A DNA stretch of 64,000 bases. Origin: Deinococcus aquaedulcis. Lineage in GTDB: Bacteria; Deinococcota; Deinococci; Deinococcales; Deinococcaceae. Positions 1-9,179 of the stretch are shown piece by piece. A program made the translations under genes and the position numbers. Positions within the stretch are counted from its first letter, which is position 1. The number at the start of each line of letters is the position of its first letter. Under the pieces are notes generated by a model that saw only the letters and a program-made list of their open reading frames with translations, had not been told where the DNA came from and searched no databases. The stretch covers positions 1-64,000 of the forward strand of contig NZ_JAHRBL010000011.1 in NCBI RefSeq assembly GCF_019693445.1, in the 5' to 3' direction.

Positions 1-133
<133 letters not shown>

Positions 134-156
134 TATCAAACCAGATGCGTTCAACA

Positions 157-191
157 GCGCCCCGGAGCTTATGGCTCCGGGGCGCTTTCTT
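157..191 (+). terminator. Terminator of the 16S unit
   Basis: A perfect 12-bp stem (157-168 with 174-185, arm GCGCCCCGGAGC) closes a 5-base loop and is followed by TTTCTT. It sits about 36 bases after the 16S 3' end and just before the convergent nitric-oxide synthase stop codon, so it can stop transcription of the rRNA gene. Confidence 0.9.
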
Positions 192-228
192 GTTGCTGCT
201 TGCTGGTGGTGTAACTGTTTTCCTCGCC

Positions 229-1350
229 TCAGTGGCCAAGGAAGGGGCAGGTGCTTCGCTGTTCTTGCCACGCGGGCCGCTGCACCACGAAGTTCGGTTT
301 CAGCTCTGTATCGTCGTACTGTTCGTGCCAGACCGGGGTGGTGGCGGGTGAGAGGGGCGGAATGAGCCACGACCAGCGGCCAGTGGCGGTGCGCCCTGCC
401 TGCGCTTCCAGCTCCACAAAGTGCTGGAACTGCCGGGTGACGCTGTGATGGTCAGCGATGCGCACGCCCGCCGCGTCGAAGGAGTGCAGCACGGCCACAT
501 TCAGTTCCACCAGGGCGCGGTCCAGCCATAGCGAGCGGCGCCAGGTGGTGTCCAGCTCCAGCGCCTGCGCCACGGCGGGCAGCAGGTTGTAGCGCCCTTC
601 GTCGGCCAGATTGCGTGCGGCAATTTCGGTCTGCAGATACCAGCCGTTAAAGGGCGCGCAGGCGAAGGCCTGGCCCGCCACCTCCAGCGTCATGTTGCTG
701 ATCACCGGCAGGGCGTGCCAGCGCAGCCCCAGGGCGCCAATGCCTGGGCAATCGGGGTGGGTGATGGGTACCTCGTACACTGCGTCTGCGGGCAACTCGA
801 ACAGGGTGACCTGTCCCTGCGCCTCGATCGCCAGCGGCAGCACGTCAAAGGGAGTACCCGGCCCCCCAGCCCAGCCCAGGCGCTGCAGGTACTGGGTCAG
901 GGCCACGTTTTGCGGATCGCCCCGCACCGTGCCGTCGGGCTGGCGGTAGCCGGCGTAACGGATTAGCTGGTCGTTGTGCAGGCGCACGCCGGGCCCAAAC
1001 ACGCTGATGATCGGCAGAATCCGCCCCCCGTTCAGCGCCGCGCGCAGATGGCCACACAGGTGGGCAAACACCTCTGGCGCGGTCGTCACGTGCCGCAGGT
1101 CCCGCACCTGCAAGCTGGCCCAGGGCAGCCGCCCCACACAGCGCGTGCTGTGGCGCCACGCCATGCGCGCGCCGTGGGTCAGCTCGGCGGTACTGAGAGC
1201 CAGATGGCCGGCGCGCACCGCCTCCTGGCGGCGCTGGGCCAGGCCGGGCGTCCCTGTTTCCGTGTGATAGGCCTTCAGAAAGGCCAGCGCCTCCTGCAGC
1301 TTGTGCTGTGGGACGGCGTCAGGCAGGCGGGGCGCAGGCATCCTGCCCAT
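229..1350 (-). CDS. nos: Nitric-oxide synthase oxygenase (bacterial NOS)
   Basis: Bacterial NOS oxygenase, which oxidises L-arginine to NO and citrulline with heme and a reduced pterin; it lacks a reductase domain and needs a separate electron donor. Visible family marks are the WRHSTRCVGRLPW block with the proximal heme-thiolate Cys (about residue 71 from the chosen start), the ISVFGP segment, the PFNGWYLQTEIAARNL block with the arginine-binding Glu, and the C-terminal WSWLIPPLSP pterin region. The open frame extends to an ATG at 1425, but the added residues look non-homologous and the family is about 360 residues, so ATG 1350 (373 aa) or 1341 is preferred. It diverges from the PAS/ATPase protein at 1591. 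Confidence 0.9.
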   Translation of the reverse strand: MGRMPAPRLPDAVPQHKLQEALAFLKAYHTETGTPGLAQRRQEAVRAGHLALSTAELTHGARMAWRHSTRCVGRLPWASLQVRDLRHVTTAPEVFAHLCGHLRAALNGGRILPIISVFGPGVRLHNDQLIRYAGYRQPDGTVRGDPQNVALTQYLQRLGWAGGPGTPFDVLPLAIEAQGQVTLFELPADAVYEVPITHPDCPGIGALGLRWHALPVISNMTLEVAGQAFACAPFNGWYLQTEIAARNLADEGRYNLLPAVAQALELDTTWRRSLWLDRALVELNVAVLHSFDAAGVRIADHHSVTRQFQHFVELEAQAGRTATGRWSWLIPPLSPATTPVWHEQYDDTELKPNFVVQRPAWQEQRSTCPFLGH

Positions 1351-1527
1351 GCTGCCCGCCCCACGGGCCGAAAATGTCCCTGAACGCGGGAGGCAGGGCA
1401 GTGGGGGCTCTTTCGCCAAGGTCATGGGGACAGGCTTCTTGCCGTCGAAGATGACAGACAGGCTCTGCCCCGTGTCCTGCAGCGTTATCTCTTCTTACGG
1501 AAGCCAGCGGCGGCGACCGCACTCCGG

Positions 1528-1594
1528 TAGCGTGGAAGGGCGCATGGGAAAGAACGAGATGAGGCCAGGAACCACACGCAGGCGGCAGCCGTGA
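1528..1594 (+). CDS. Putative upstream ORF (1544-1594) with TAGCGT promoter element
   Basis: A 16-codon ORF runs from ATG 1544 to TGA 1592-1594. Its peptide begins MGKNEMRPG and is rich in Arg. The TGA overlaps the GTG start of the next gene as GTGA. A TAGCGT -10-like hexamer (1528-1533) lies ten bases before the ATG. Three other genes in the window share this arrangement, which suggests translational coupling by reinitiation. The distance to the -10 is slightly longer than in the other cases, so this copy is the least certain. Confidence 0.4.
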
Positions 1595-2772
1595 CGGACC
1601 ACACGGAGGTGCTGGCCCTGCAGCAGCGTGTTCAGGCCCTGGAGGCCGAGGTGCAGACTGCTCAGCAGGCCGCCCGGGTCCTGTTTGCTGAGGCCCCGAC
1701 CCCCTATCTGCTGCTGGGCGCGCAGGGCCGGATTCGGGACGTCAACGCGGTGGCGTGTGGCCTGCTGGACCGGGCCCCCCAGGCGCTGCTGGAGCGGCCA
1801 CTGGCCCAGTTCCTGACGCCTGCCTCGCAGGGGTCGCTGGACACCCTGCTGGCCCAGGCCGCCCGCAGTGGTCTGCGGCACTGGGGCGAGGTGCAGGTGC
1901 TGCAACCCGACGACACCCCCCTGGACGTGCTGCTGGAGGTGAATGCCCAGGCCGCTGCCGATCAGCCCTGGCAGTTCCGGGTGGTCCTGACCGAGATCAC
2001 CGCCTACAAACGGGCGCACGCCCAGCTGCTGGACGAGGTGGCCGATCAGCAGGGGCGCATAGAGGCCCACGCCACGCGGATGCGCCTGCTGAACCAGGAA
2101 CTGGGGCAGGTGATGAAGGTCTTTTTGAAGGAGCTGCATCTGCCCCTGGCGCGCGCCCTGAACTTTCTGGCGCTGGCCCGGCGCATGGGCCAGGAGTCGC
2201 CAGTGGGCGGTTCTCCCCTGGCCGCCGCCGAGCAGGCGGTGCAGCAGTTGCTGGCCCTTGCCGCCTCCATTGAGCGCTATCTGCGCATGCGCGATATGCG
2301 GATTCGCCTGCACACGGTCAATCTGAACACCGTGCTGCAGGAGGTTCTCAAGAAGCTGCAGCCCTCGCTGCTGGACCGGGACGTGCGGATCACCGCCGAT
2401 CCCCTGCCCACTGTGCAGGCCGACGCCCGGGCGCTGTTCCTGATTCTGGACGAGTACCTTGCCAACGCGGTGAAGTTCACCAAGCAGCGCGAGCAGGCGC
2501 GCATTCACGTGGTGGTGCAGGAACAGGATGGCGAATACTTCATTGGCGTGCAGGACAACGGCGCCGGGTTCAACATGCGCCAGAAGGACAAGCTGTTTCA
2601 GCTCTTTGGCCGCCTGCACTCCTCGCAGACCTTTGAGGGCACCGGCGTGGGCCTGATGACCGTCAGCCGCTGCTGCCAGCGCTTTGGGGCGCGTGCCTGG
2701 GCCGAAGGCAAGGTGGACCAGGGCGCGACGTTCTGGTTCGCGTGGCCCAAAGTGCCGCGCGTGCTGGATTGA
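1591..2772 (+). CDS. PAS domain protein with histidine-kinase ATPase domain, phospho-acceptor His apparently lost
   Basis: Protein of 393 aa, GTG start. A short coiled-coil N-terminus precedes a PAS domain (about 30-140), a helical dimerisation region (about 140-250) and a HATPase_c domain (about 265-390) with an N-box ending NAVKFT, a G1 box DNGAGF (about 322) and a G2 box GTGVGL. No membrane segment is seen, so it is cytoplasmic. Where an H-box HELRTPL would lie, the sequence reads KELHLPL (about 180), with Lys in the phospho-acceptor position. It may therefore be a pseudokinase or use another residue. It diverges from nos, so a redox or NO-related input is possible, but this is inference. 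The start overlaps a short upstream ORF by GTGA. Confidence 0.8.
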   Translation: MTDHTEVLALQQRVQALEAEVQTAQQAARVLFAEAPTPYLLLGAQGRIRDVNAVACGLLDRAPQALLERPLAQFLTPASQGSLDTLLAQAARSGLRHWGEVQVLQPDDTPLDVLLEVNAQAAADQPWQFRVVLTEITAYKRAHAQLLDEVADQQGRIEAHATRMRLLNQELGQVMKVFLKELHLPLARALNFLALARRMGQESPVGGSPLAAAEQAVQQLLALAASIERYLRMRDMRIRLHTVNLNTVLQEVLKKLQPSLLDRDVRITADPLPTVQADARALFLILDEYLANAVKFTKQREQARIHVVVQEQDGEYFIGVQDNGAGFNMRQKDKLFQLFGRLHSSQTFEGTGVGLMTVSRCCQRFGARAWAEGKVDQGATFWFAWPKVPRVLD

Positions 2773-2828
2773 GAGGGGAGAGCGGGGTGGTGATTGCCTC
2801 TCCAGTCACCTAGATCCCTAAAGCACAT

Positions 2829-2854
2829 AACCCCCCGGCCTTGGTCGGGGGGTT
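2829..2854 (-). terminator. Terminator of the tRNA cluster
   Basis: A 9-bp stem AACCCCCCG with CGGGGGGTT closes an 8-base loop and lies directly after the CCA end of tRNA-Arg on the minus strand. The palindrome may also serve the convergent PAS/ATPase gene, which stops at 2772. The U-tract is weak (TTATG). Confidence 0.7.
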
Positions 2855-2858
2855 ACTC

Positions 2859-2935
<77 letters not shown>

Positions 2936-2971
2936 AGACGGTGAAGGCTCCCGCGCGGGGAGCCCTCTGTT

Positions 2972-3046
<75 letters not shown>

Positions 3047-3078
3047 TGGGGGGTGCGCGCGTCAGGGGGCGAACTCTA

Positions 3079-3155
<77 letters not shown>

Positions 3156-3182
3156 ATAGAGCCCACGTACGCGCGCCCGCGC

Positions 3183-3188
3183 ACTATA
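3183..3188 (-). promoter_or_regulatory. -10 element of the tRNA cluster
   Basis: TATAGT on the minus strand lies 27 bases before tRNA-Pro and is the only good -10 upstream of the cluster. It faces away from the ubiA-like promoter at 3217, so the two units share a short divergent control region. Confidence 0.6.
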
Positions 3189-3216
3189 GCAAAGTCTGTG
3201 CCCCCCGTGCAGGCGC

Positions 3217-3222
3217 TATGCT
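3217..3222 (+). promoter_or_regulatory. -10 element (TATGCT) of a leaderless prenyltransferase gene
   Basis: TATGCT ends eight bases before GTG 3231, with no Shine-Dalgarno sequence. This spacing puts the transcript start at or next to the start codon. It supports GTG 3231 over upstream in-frame codons, which lie inside the tRNA gene or the -10. Confidence 0.65.
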
Positions 3223-3230
3223 GCGTGGTC

Positions 3231-4099
<869 letters not shown>

Positions 4100-4118
<19 letters not shown>

Positions 4119-4399
4119 AGGTGCCCCTGCCCCCAGAGGCCGCTGCCGCCTTTGCCGAGGGCGACGAGCGCCGCGCAGCGACCCTGCTGGCCCGCGCCCG
4201 CGACGCCCAGCCCCCGGGTTCGGTGGCGTGGGCGCAACTGGAGCGCCTCTACGGACTGGTGCTGATTCATGTGCAGCGCGAGGTGGAGGGCACCTTTGCC
4301 CTGGAACGGGCCGACGCCGTGCTGGACGCGGCGGGCGCCGCGCGGCCGGATCTGGGCTGGCTGGGGCCGGCCTCTTCGATAGAATCGCGGGAATGGTAA
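4100..4399 (+). CDS. Small hypothetical protein overlapping the prenyltransferase gene
   Basis: Possible 99-aa protein from GTG 4100, overlapping the preceding stop by 19 bases; GTG 4121 is an alternative. It is Ala/Leu/Glu-rich and helical, with a central segment [16 protein letters not shown] and no membrane segment or known motif. Its frame continues until just before the next gene's promoter (4380). Codon use resembles neighbouring genes. The family is not recognised, and a chance open frame in GC-rich DNA cannot be excluded. Confidence 0.4.
4380..4385 (+). promoter_or_regulatory. -10 element (TAGAAT) of a leaderless upstream ORF
   Basis: TAGAAT ends seven bases before ATG 4393, the usual leaderless spacing in this window. 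Confidence 0.6.
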
Positions 4400-4458
4400 A
4401 GCGGCCAGCAGCACTTGCCCGGAGATGGTGGGGCCCACGCCAGGGAGCGCGCGCGTGA
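4393..4458 (+). CDS. Leaderless upstream ORF coupled to the next gene
   Basis: 21 codons, peptide beginning [13 protein letters not shown], rich in Arg and Trp. The ATG sits seven bases after TAGAAT, so translation should start at the 5' end of the mRNA. Its TGA (4456-4458) overlaps the GTG (4455) of the next gene as GTGA. The most economical reading is that ribosomes load on this leaderless ATG and reinitiate at the overlapping GTG, because the downstream gene has no Shine-Dalgarno of its own. Confidence 0.5.
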   Translation: MVKRPAALARRWWGPRQGARA

Positions 4459-4892
4459 CCCTGGAGACCTCGGAGCGGGAATTCACGGCGCGCTTTGCGC
4501 CCCACGCGGCCAGCGGCGTGCTGTACCCCCAGCGCGAGGGCAGCCCGCTGCTGGAGTTTGCGGCGGGCGGGCGGGTGCTGTACCTCTTTGACCGCAGCGG
4601 GCCCTACGCCACGCGCCCCGGCCCCGCCCAGGTGGTGGTGCATGGCGTGCTGGACCCTACAGGCACTGCGGTGCTGGACGAGACGGCGGAGGAGAGCTTG
4701 CAGGTGGTAGGCGTCTCGGCCGTGGAAGGTCGGGGGCGGGTGCTGGCCGTGGAACGCGGCGTGCTGGTGGTCTATGCGCGGCTGCCCCTGGTGCTGGCGA
4801 CCCTGGGCCTCCCCCTGGAGGCCCGGCCCGGCGACACCCTGGCGTTCCGGACCCAGCCTCCCCTCCACGGCTTCCTGGTCGCGCAGCCCTGA
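4455..4892 (+). CDS. Hypothetical beta-rich protein
   Basis: 145 aa from GTG 4455. An in-frame ATG at 4425 is possible but lies inside the upstream ORF. The predicted strands alternate with turns (for example [45 protein letters not shown]). There is no signal peptide, Cys/His cluster or known motif. The gene is probably co-transcribed with the leaderless upstream ORF. Function unknown. Confidence 0.6.
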   Translation: MTLETSEREFTARFAPHAASGVLYPQREGSPLLEFAAGGRVLYLFDRSGPYATRPGPAQVVVHGVLDPTGTAVLDETAEESLQVVGVSAVEGRGRVLAVERGVLVVYARLPLVLATLGLPLEARPGDTLAFRTQPPLHGFLVAQP

Positions 4893-5294
4893 AGACCGTG
4901 GGGCCGTGGATAGGCACCTCAGTCTGGGATGCAAATGAATTGGAGCAAGGGAGAAGGTAGGCGGCCAGTTGGCTCCAGTGGCGATCTGGTCCTGCGGCTG
5001 CTGAGCAGGATGGAAGCCGCATGAGTGGGGGCCACGGGTGTAGCCCATAACAGCTCGAGCAGCTCTTTAAAAGAGAAAAGCCCTCATGAGAGGCTCACCG
5101 CAAGCCCGAGCAGCAGGTTGTTGAGGAGCCTCTGCCCATTTCCACTTACTTAACTGCTGTCAGCGGCCTTCTGCCGTCCTACCCTTGCTCCAGATTCGAG
5201 ATGTGAGGTTTTGTATATCCTGGACACTTCAACATTGATTTAATTTGATCTTTCTTTCCTGCTCATCTTCAGGCATGATGAGGGCCGCTGCCTT
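4893..5294. other. 402-bp intergenic region, AT-rich in its second half
   Basis: No gene is seen. From about 5060 the composition falls well below the window average, with runs such as CTTTAAAAG and TTTAATTTG. GTATATCCT (about 5212-5220) and TTAATT (about 5239) are possible -10 regions for the cyclase gene at 5295. No clear terminator follows the gene ending at 4892. Confidence 0.5.
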
Positions 5295-5885
5295 ATGCCT
5301 GACCTTCTGCTCCCCCTTCCCGGTCCCCAGGACGACACCGTCTCTGCTTGCTTCGTGCTGGTGGACCTGGTGGGCAGCACGGCCATGGCCCAGGCCCTGC
5401 CGCTGCCCAGCTACATGGCGCTGATGCAGGACTTTGTGCAGCTGATGGTGCTGAGCTTTGAAGCGCGCGGCGGGCAGGTGCTGCAGCACCAGGGCGACGC
5501 GGTGCTGGCGTGGTGGCCCGCGCAGCACGCCGCGCAGGCCTGCACGGCGGCGCAGGACGCCCACGGCCGCGCCGCGCGCCTGCATGTGGCCGCACAGCTG
5601 GGGCAGCAGCTGCGCCTGCGTGCGGGCGTGTCGGTGGGGCCGGTGCTGATGGGCATGGTGGGCGGGCAGCTCAGCGCGTACGGGCTGCCGGTGAACTACG
5701 CCAAGCGCCTGTGCGACGCCGCCCGGCCCGGCGACACCCTGATCTGCGACGAGGTGCGCCGCCGCCTGCCCGAGCACCTGACCTGGCCCTGCGCCCCACT
5801 GGCCCTGCAGGGCTTTGGCAGCGACTGTATGGCTCACCATCTGCTGTCCGAAACCGCAGACGACGCGCGCATGAAAGTTGATTAA
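5295..5885 (+). CDS. Class III adenylate/guanylate cyclase domain protein
   Basis: 196 aa, almost entirely one CHD cyclase domain. The first metal Asp lies in [11 protein letters not shown] (about 20-30), the second in HQGDAVLA (about 69-76), followed by the [11 protein letters not shown] strand and VNYAKRL, where Asn and Arg fit the transition-state NxxxR. The classical adenine-selecting Lys/Asp pair is not obvious, so nucleotide specificity is open. There is no sensor, HAMP or membrane part, which makes it a stand-alone cytosolic cyclase. Weak purine-rich bases (GATGAGGG) lie about 12 bases upstream. It lies directly before the DrRRA-like regulator but has a separate promoter arrangement. 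Confidence 0.8.
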   Translation: MPDLLLPLPGPQDDTVSACFVLVDLVGSTAMAQALPLPSYMALMQDFVQLMVLSFEARGGQVLQHQGDAVLAWWPAQHAAQACTAAQDAHGRAARLHVAAQLGQQLRLRAGVSVGPVLMGMVGGQLSAYGLPVNYAKRLCDAARPGDTLICDEVRRRLPEHLTWPCAPLALQGFGSDCMAHHLLSETADDARMKVD

Positions 5886-5899
5886 GCACGCGGGGGGGC

Positions 5900-5924
5900 T
5901 TCTCATGAGAACGCTCCCTAGACT
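5900..5924 (+). promoter_or_regulatory. Promoter and palindromic operator candidate of the DrRRA-like gene
   Basis: TAGACT (5919-5924) lies six bases before ATG 5931, the leaderless arrangement. A perfect 12-bp palindrome TTCTCATGAGAA (5900-5911) lies seven bases upstream of the -10, where a -35 would overlap, and is a candidate binding site for a dimeric regulator. Confidence 0.6.
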
Positions 5925-5930
5925 GGCCGC

Positions 5931-6608
<678 letters not shown>

Positions 6609-6663
6609 GCCGGCCGCAGACGTGGGTGCAGAGGCGCGCGAAGAGCTGTAGGGCAGTAAAAAA

Positions 6664-6722
6664 GGTCGGGGGGTCAAGGCGTCCAGGGGTCGAGTTGGGC
6701 GCCCCTGACGCCTCGACCTTTT
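6664..6722 (+). terminator. Terminator built from an octamer-phased repeat
   Basis: The left arm reads as 8-base units (GGTCGGGG, GGTCAAGG, CGTCCAGG, GGTCGAGT). The right arm (6702-6718) ends CCTCGACC and is followed by TTTT. The stem is about 17 bp with two mismatches. It ends transcription after the DrRRA-like gene. Related octamer arrays lie at 9847-9917 and 13179-13330. Confidence 0.8.
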
Positions 6723-6824
6723 GGCGATGGGTCGGCCGGCTTCCAGGGCTGAACGGGAGGGACCTCCTGCCATGCCCTGTCCCTCCAGTGCCTCAACCGC
6801 GCCGGATCTCATGGCGGGCGCCGC

Positions 6825-6870
6825 TACACTGCAGCCCATGAGTGCCGCCCCTGCCCGGAGCCGCGCGTGA
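6825..6870 (+). CDS. Leaderless 10-codon upstream ORF (6838-6870) with its -10 element
   Basis: TACACT (6825-6830) lies seven bases before ATG 6838. The ORF encodes [10 protein letters not shown] and stops at TGA 6868-6870, overlapping the GTG start (6867) of the histidine kinase as GTGA. The ATG is out of frame with the kinase and cannot be its start. The kinase GTG has no Shine-Dalgarno, so coupled translation from the leaderless ORF is likely. Confidence 0.55.
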
Positions 6871-8591
6871 CCCTGCGCTGGCGCCTGACCCTGTTTTACA
6901 CGGCGCTGCTGGCCTTTTTGCTGACGGCGGTGGGGTTGATCACCCTGTACCTGATGCGCGCCAATCTGATCGGTGGTCTGGACCGTGAACTGGACGCCAC
7001 CTACCGGCAGTTTGTGTCGTATGTGATCAACCCGCTCAAGCCGAACGAACCGCGTCTGCCACTGGACCGCCTGCAGCGCACCGCCCGCGAACGCACGGGG
7101 GACCCGGAAATCAGCCAGGCCAAGCTGCTGGCCCGCTTTTACTTTCCCGATTCCAGTCTGGCGCTGGAAAACCTGTCGTTCTACACGCGGCAGTCGCTGA
7201 TTGATGACCTGGCGGGCGCGCGAACGCCGGATGACCGCGCAAAGCTGTTCCGCACCATCGAGACCCTGCGCAGCGGCACCCGGCGGTCGCTGGCGGTGGA
7301 TGTGGCCCGGCCCATCACCCTGTCCAGGGAGGAACTGGAGCAGCTGATCAACTCGGTGGATGGGCGCCTGACGCTGAACCGCACCGTGTACGTCTCGGCC
7401 AACAGTGAGCCGGTGCCCATGCGCCTGCTGGTGGTGCTGGGCCCGCTGAAGCCGCCTGCCCCGAAGCCTGACCCCGGATCTGCAGAGGACGCCCCCAAAG
7501 TCGCTGCTGAAGAGGACGCCGCAGCCCCCCAGGCCAGCCCGGGCGACTTGCTGGGTGGGGGCAGCCTCAGCACCTACCGCCTGGACGCCCCCGAGGACGA
7601 GAGCGTGAGTCTGGTGTACGTGGCGCGCGACCTGCGCACCGTGGAGGGCCTGCTCAATCAGCTGGAAAAGGTGCTGCTGCTGCTGTTCATCACGGGGCTG
7701 CTGACCGCTGGCACCGGGGCCTACGCGCTGGCCGGGCAGGCGCTGCAACCCCTGCGCCGGGTGCAGCGCGCCGCCGAGCGCATTGGCGGCCAGAACCTCA
7801 CCGAGCGCGTGCCCGTGCCGCAGACAGGCGACGAGGTGGAATCGCTGGCGATGGCCCTGAACGCTATGCTGGGGCGCCTGGAAGGCAGCTTTGAGGCCCA
7901 GCGCCGCTTTACCAGCGACGCCAGCCACGAACTGCGCACGCCAGTGACCGCCATCAGCGGTCACGCCAGCTACCTGCTGCGCCGCACCAACCCCAGCGGG
8001 CAACAGGCCGAGAGCCTGCGCATCATCCAGCGCGAATCCGAGCGGCTGACCAACCTGATTGCCAGTCTGCTGCAGCTGGCCCGCTCGGACAGCGGGGCGC
8101 TGGCGATTACCCGCGAGCCCATCCTGGCCGCGCTGTTCCTGTTTGAAATCACCCAGGAACTCGCGCCGCTGGCCCAGGCCCAGGGCACCGCCCTGCGCAC
8201 CGAAGGCGAGGACGTGACTTTTGAGGGCGACCCTGACCGCCTGAAACAGGTCCTGATTAATCTGGTGAGCAACGCCCTGAAGGCCGGTGCCCAGACGATT
8301 ACCCTGCGCAGCGCCCGCCTGGGCGACGAGGTGCGCCTGAGCGTGCAGGACGACGGCCCCGGGATTCCCGCTGACCAGCTTGAGCGCCTCTTTGACCGCT
8401 TTTACCGCCTGGAAGACAGCCGCAGCCGCGACCAGGGCGGCGCCGGCCTGGGCCTGAGCATTGCCCGGGGCATCGTGGACGCCCACGGCGGCCGCATCTG
8501 GCTGGAGAGCGAGGTGGGCGCTGGCACCACCGCCCACGTGCAGCTGCCCATCGGCAACGTGCCGGAGCTGGGGGAAGAGGACGTGCCGTAG
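6867..8591 (+). CDS. Membrane sensor histidine kinase
   Basis: 574 aa. TM1 is at about 12-32, a large periplasmic domain of about 230 residues contains an acidic/Pro/Ala-rich stretch (about 190-230), and TM2 (about 270-290) is followed by HAMP. The HisKA box is [12 protein letters not shown] with phospho-acceptor His at about 354. The HATPase domain has [10 protein letters not shown] (N-box), DDGPGIP (G1, about 494) and [12 protein letters not shown] (G2). All kinase residues are present. It lies next to the DrRRA-like regulator and is its probable partner by position, although a terminator and a separate leaderless promoter separate the two genes. The start is the GTG overlapping the upstream ORF. 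Confidence 0.92.
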   Translation: MTLRWRLTLFYTALLAFLLTAVGLITLYLMRANLIGGLDRELDATYRQFVSYVINPLKPNEPRLPLDRLQRTARERTGDPEISQAKLLARFYFPDSSLALENLSFYTRQSLIDDLAGARTPDDRAKLFRTIETLRSGTRRSLAVDVARPITLSREELEQLINSVDGRLTLNRTVYVSANSEPVPMRLLVVLGPLKPPAPKPDPGSAEDAPKVAAEEDAAAPQASPGDLLGGGSLSTYRLDAPEDESVSLVYVARDLRTVEGLLNQLEKVLLLLFITGLLTAGTGAYALAGQALQPLRRVQRAAERIGGQNLTERVPVPQTGDEVESLAMALNAMLGRLEGSFEAQRRFTSDASHELRTPVTAISGHASYLLRRTNPSGQQAESLRIIQRESERLTNLIASLLQLARSDSGALAITREPILAALFLFEITQELAPLAQAQGTALRTEGEDVTFEGDPDRLKQVLINLVSNALKAGAQTITLRSARLGDEVRLSVQDDGPGIPADQLERLFDRFYRLEDSRSRDQGGAGLGLSIARGIVDAHGGRIWLESEVGAGTTAHVQLPIGNVPELGEEDVP

Positions 8592-8598
8592 GGGGCAG

Positions 8599-8672
8599 AT
8601 GGTCAATGGCGAATGGCCGATGGCCAAAGGCAGTTGAGCCATCTGCTCTTCGCCATCGGCCATCCGCCTTTC
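8599..8672. repeat. Heptamer-phased inverted repeat between convergent genes
   Basis: The left arm is seven-base units in strict phase: ATGGTCA, ATGGCGA, ATGGCCG, ATGGCCA, AAGGCAG. The right arm carries the complementary phase (GCCATCG, GCCATCC, GCCTTTC). It folds as one long imperfect hairpin between the kinase stop and the argR stop and probably acts as a bidirectional terminator. The same pattern recurs at 10506-10635. Confidence 0.7.
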
Positions 8673-9143
8673 TTACCCCAGCATCAGCGCGTGGAATTCC
8701 TCCATGATGCTCTCGGCGTCGGCGGTGGTGCGGGCCACGACGAAAATGGTGTCTTCGCCGGCGATGGTGCCCACGATGTCGTCGCGGCGCACGCGGTCGA
8801 GCAGCAGGGCCACGCCGCTGGCATGGCCTTCGGCGGTGCGGATCACCAGCATGTTCTCGCCCCGGTCCACATCGTGCACGAAGTTCTGAAAGAGGCGGGC
8901 GAGTTCTTCCTCGGCGCCGGTGTGGCCTGCGGTCTGGGCCAGGGCGTAGCGGTGGCGGCCCTTGCCCACCGGCAGGCGCACCAGCCGCAGCTCGTTGATG
9001 TCGCGGCTGACGGTGGCCTGGGTGACCCGGATGCCCTCGGCGCGCAGGCGCTCCACCAGTTCGCCCTGCGTGCTCACGCTTTCGCGCGCGATGATGTCCT
9101 GAATGCGTTTCTGCCGCTGGTCCTTGCTGAGCGCCCCTGCCAT
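8673..9143 (-). CDS. argR: Arginine repressor ArgR
   Basis: 156 aa, normal ArgR length. The N-terminal winged helix contains [21 protein letters not shown] and the recognition helix [13 protein letters not shown]. The C-terminal oligomerisation and arginine-binding domain contains the [15 protein letters not shown] segment (GT.AGDDT-type arginine motif). It is expected to form a hexamer that binds ARG boxes when arginine is high. The promoter holds an ARG-box-like palindrome between -35 and -10, indicating autoregulation. ATG 9143 follows the -10 by seven bases, so the mRNA is probably leaderless. The promoter region overlaps the 3' end of coaBC. Confidence 0.96.
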   Translation of the reverse strand: MAGALSKDQRQKRIQDIIARESVSTQGELVERLRAEGIRVTQATVSRDINELRLVRLPVGKGRHRYALAQTAGHTGAEEELARLFQNFVHDVDRGENMLVIRTAEGHASGVALLLDRVRRDDIVGTIAGEDTIFVVARTTADAESIMEEFHALMLG

Positions 9144-9150
9144 TGCTCAC

Positions 9151-9179
9151 ATGCTATGAATATTCACGTCTTTATGCAA
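9151..9179 (-). promoter_or_regulatory. argR promoter with ARG-box operator
   Basis: Minus strand: -35 TTGCAT (9174-9179), a 17-bp spacer, -10 TAGCAT (9151-9156), then seven bases to ATG 9143. The spacer contains the palindrome TGAATATTCA (9157-9166), the core of known ARG boxes. A repressor bound there would cover both promoter elements. Confidence 0.8.

Noticed and set aside
1351..1425. N-terminal extension of nitric-oxide synthase to ATG 1425
   Set aside because: The added 25 residues lack the conserved pattern and make the protein longer than the family; not excluded by experiment.
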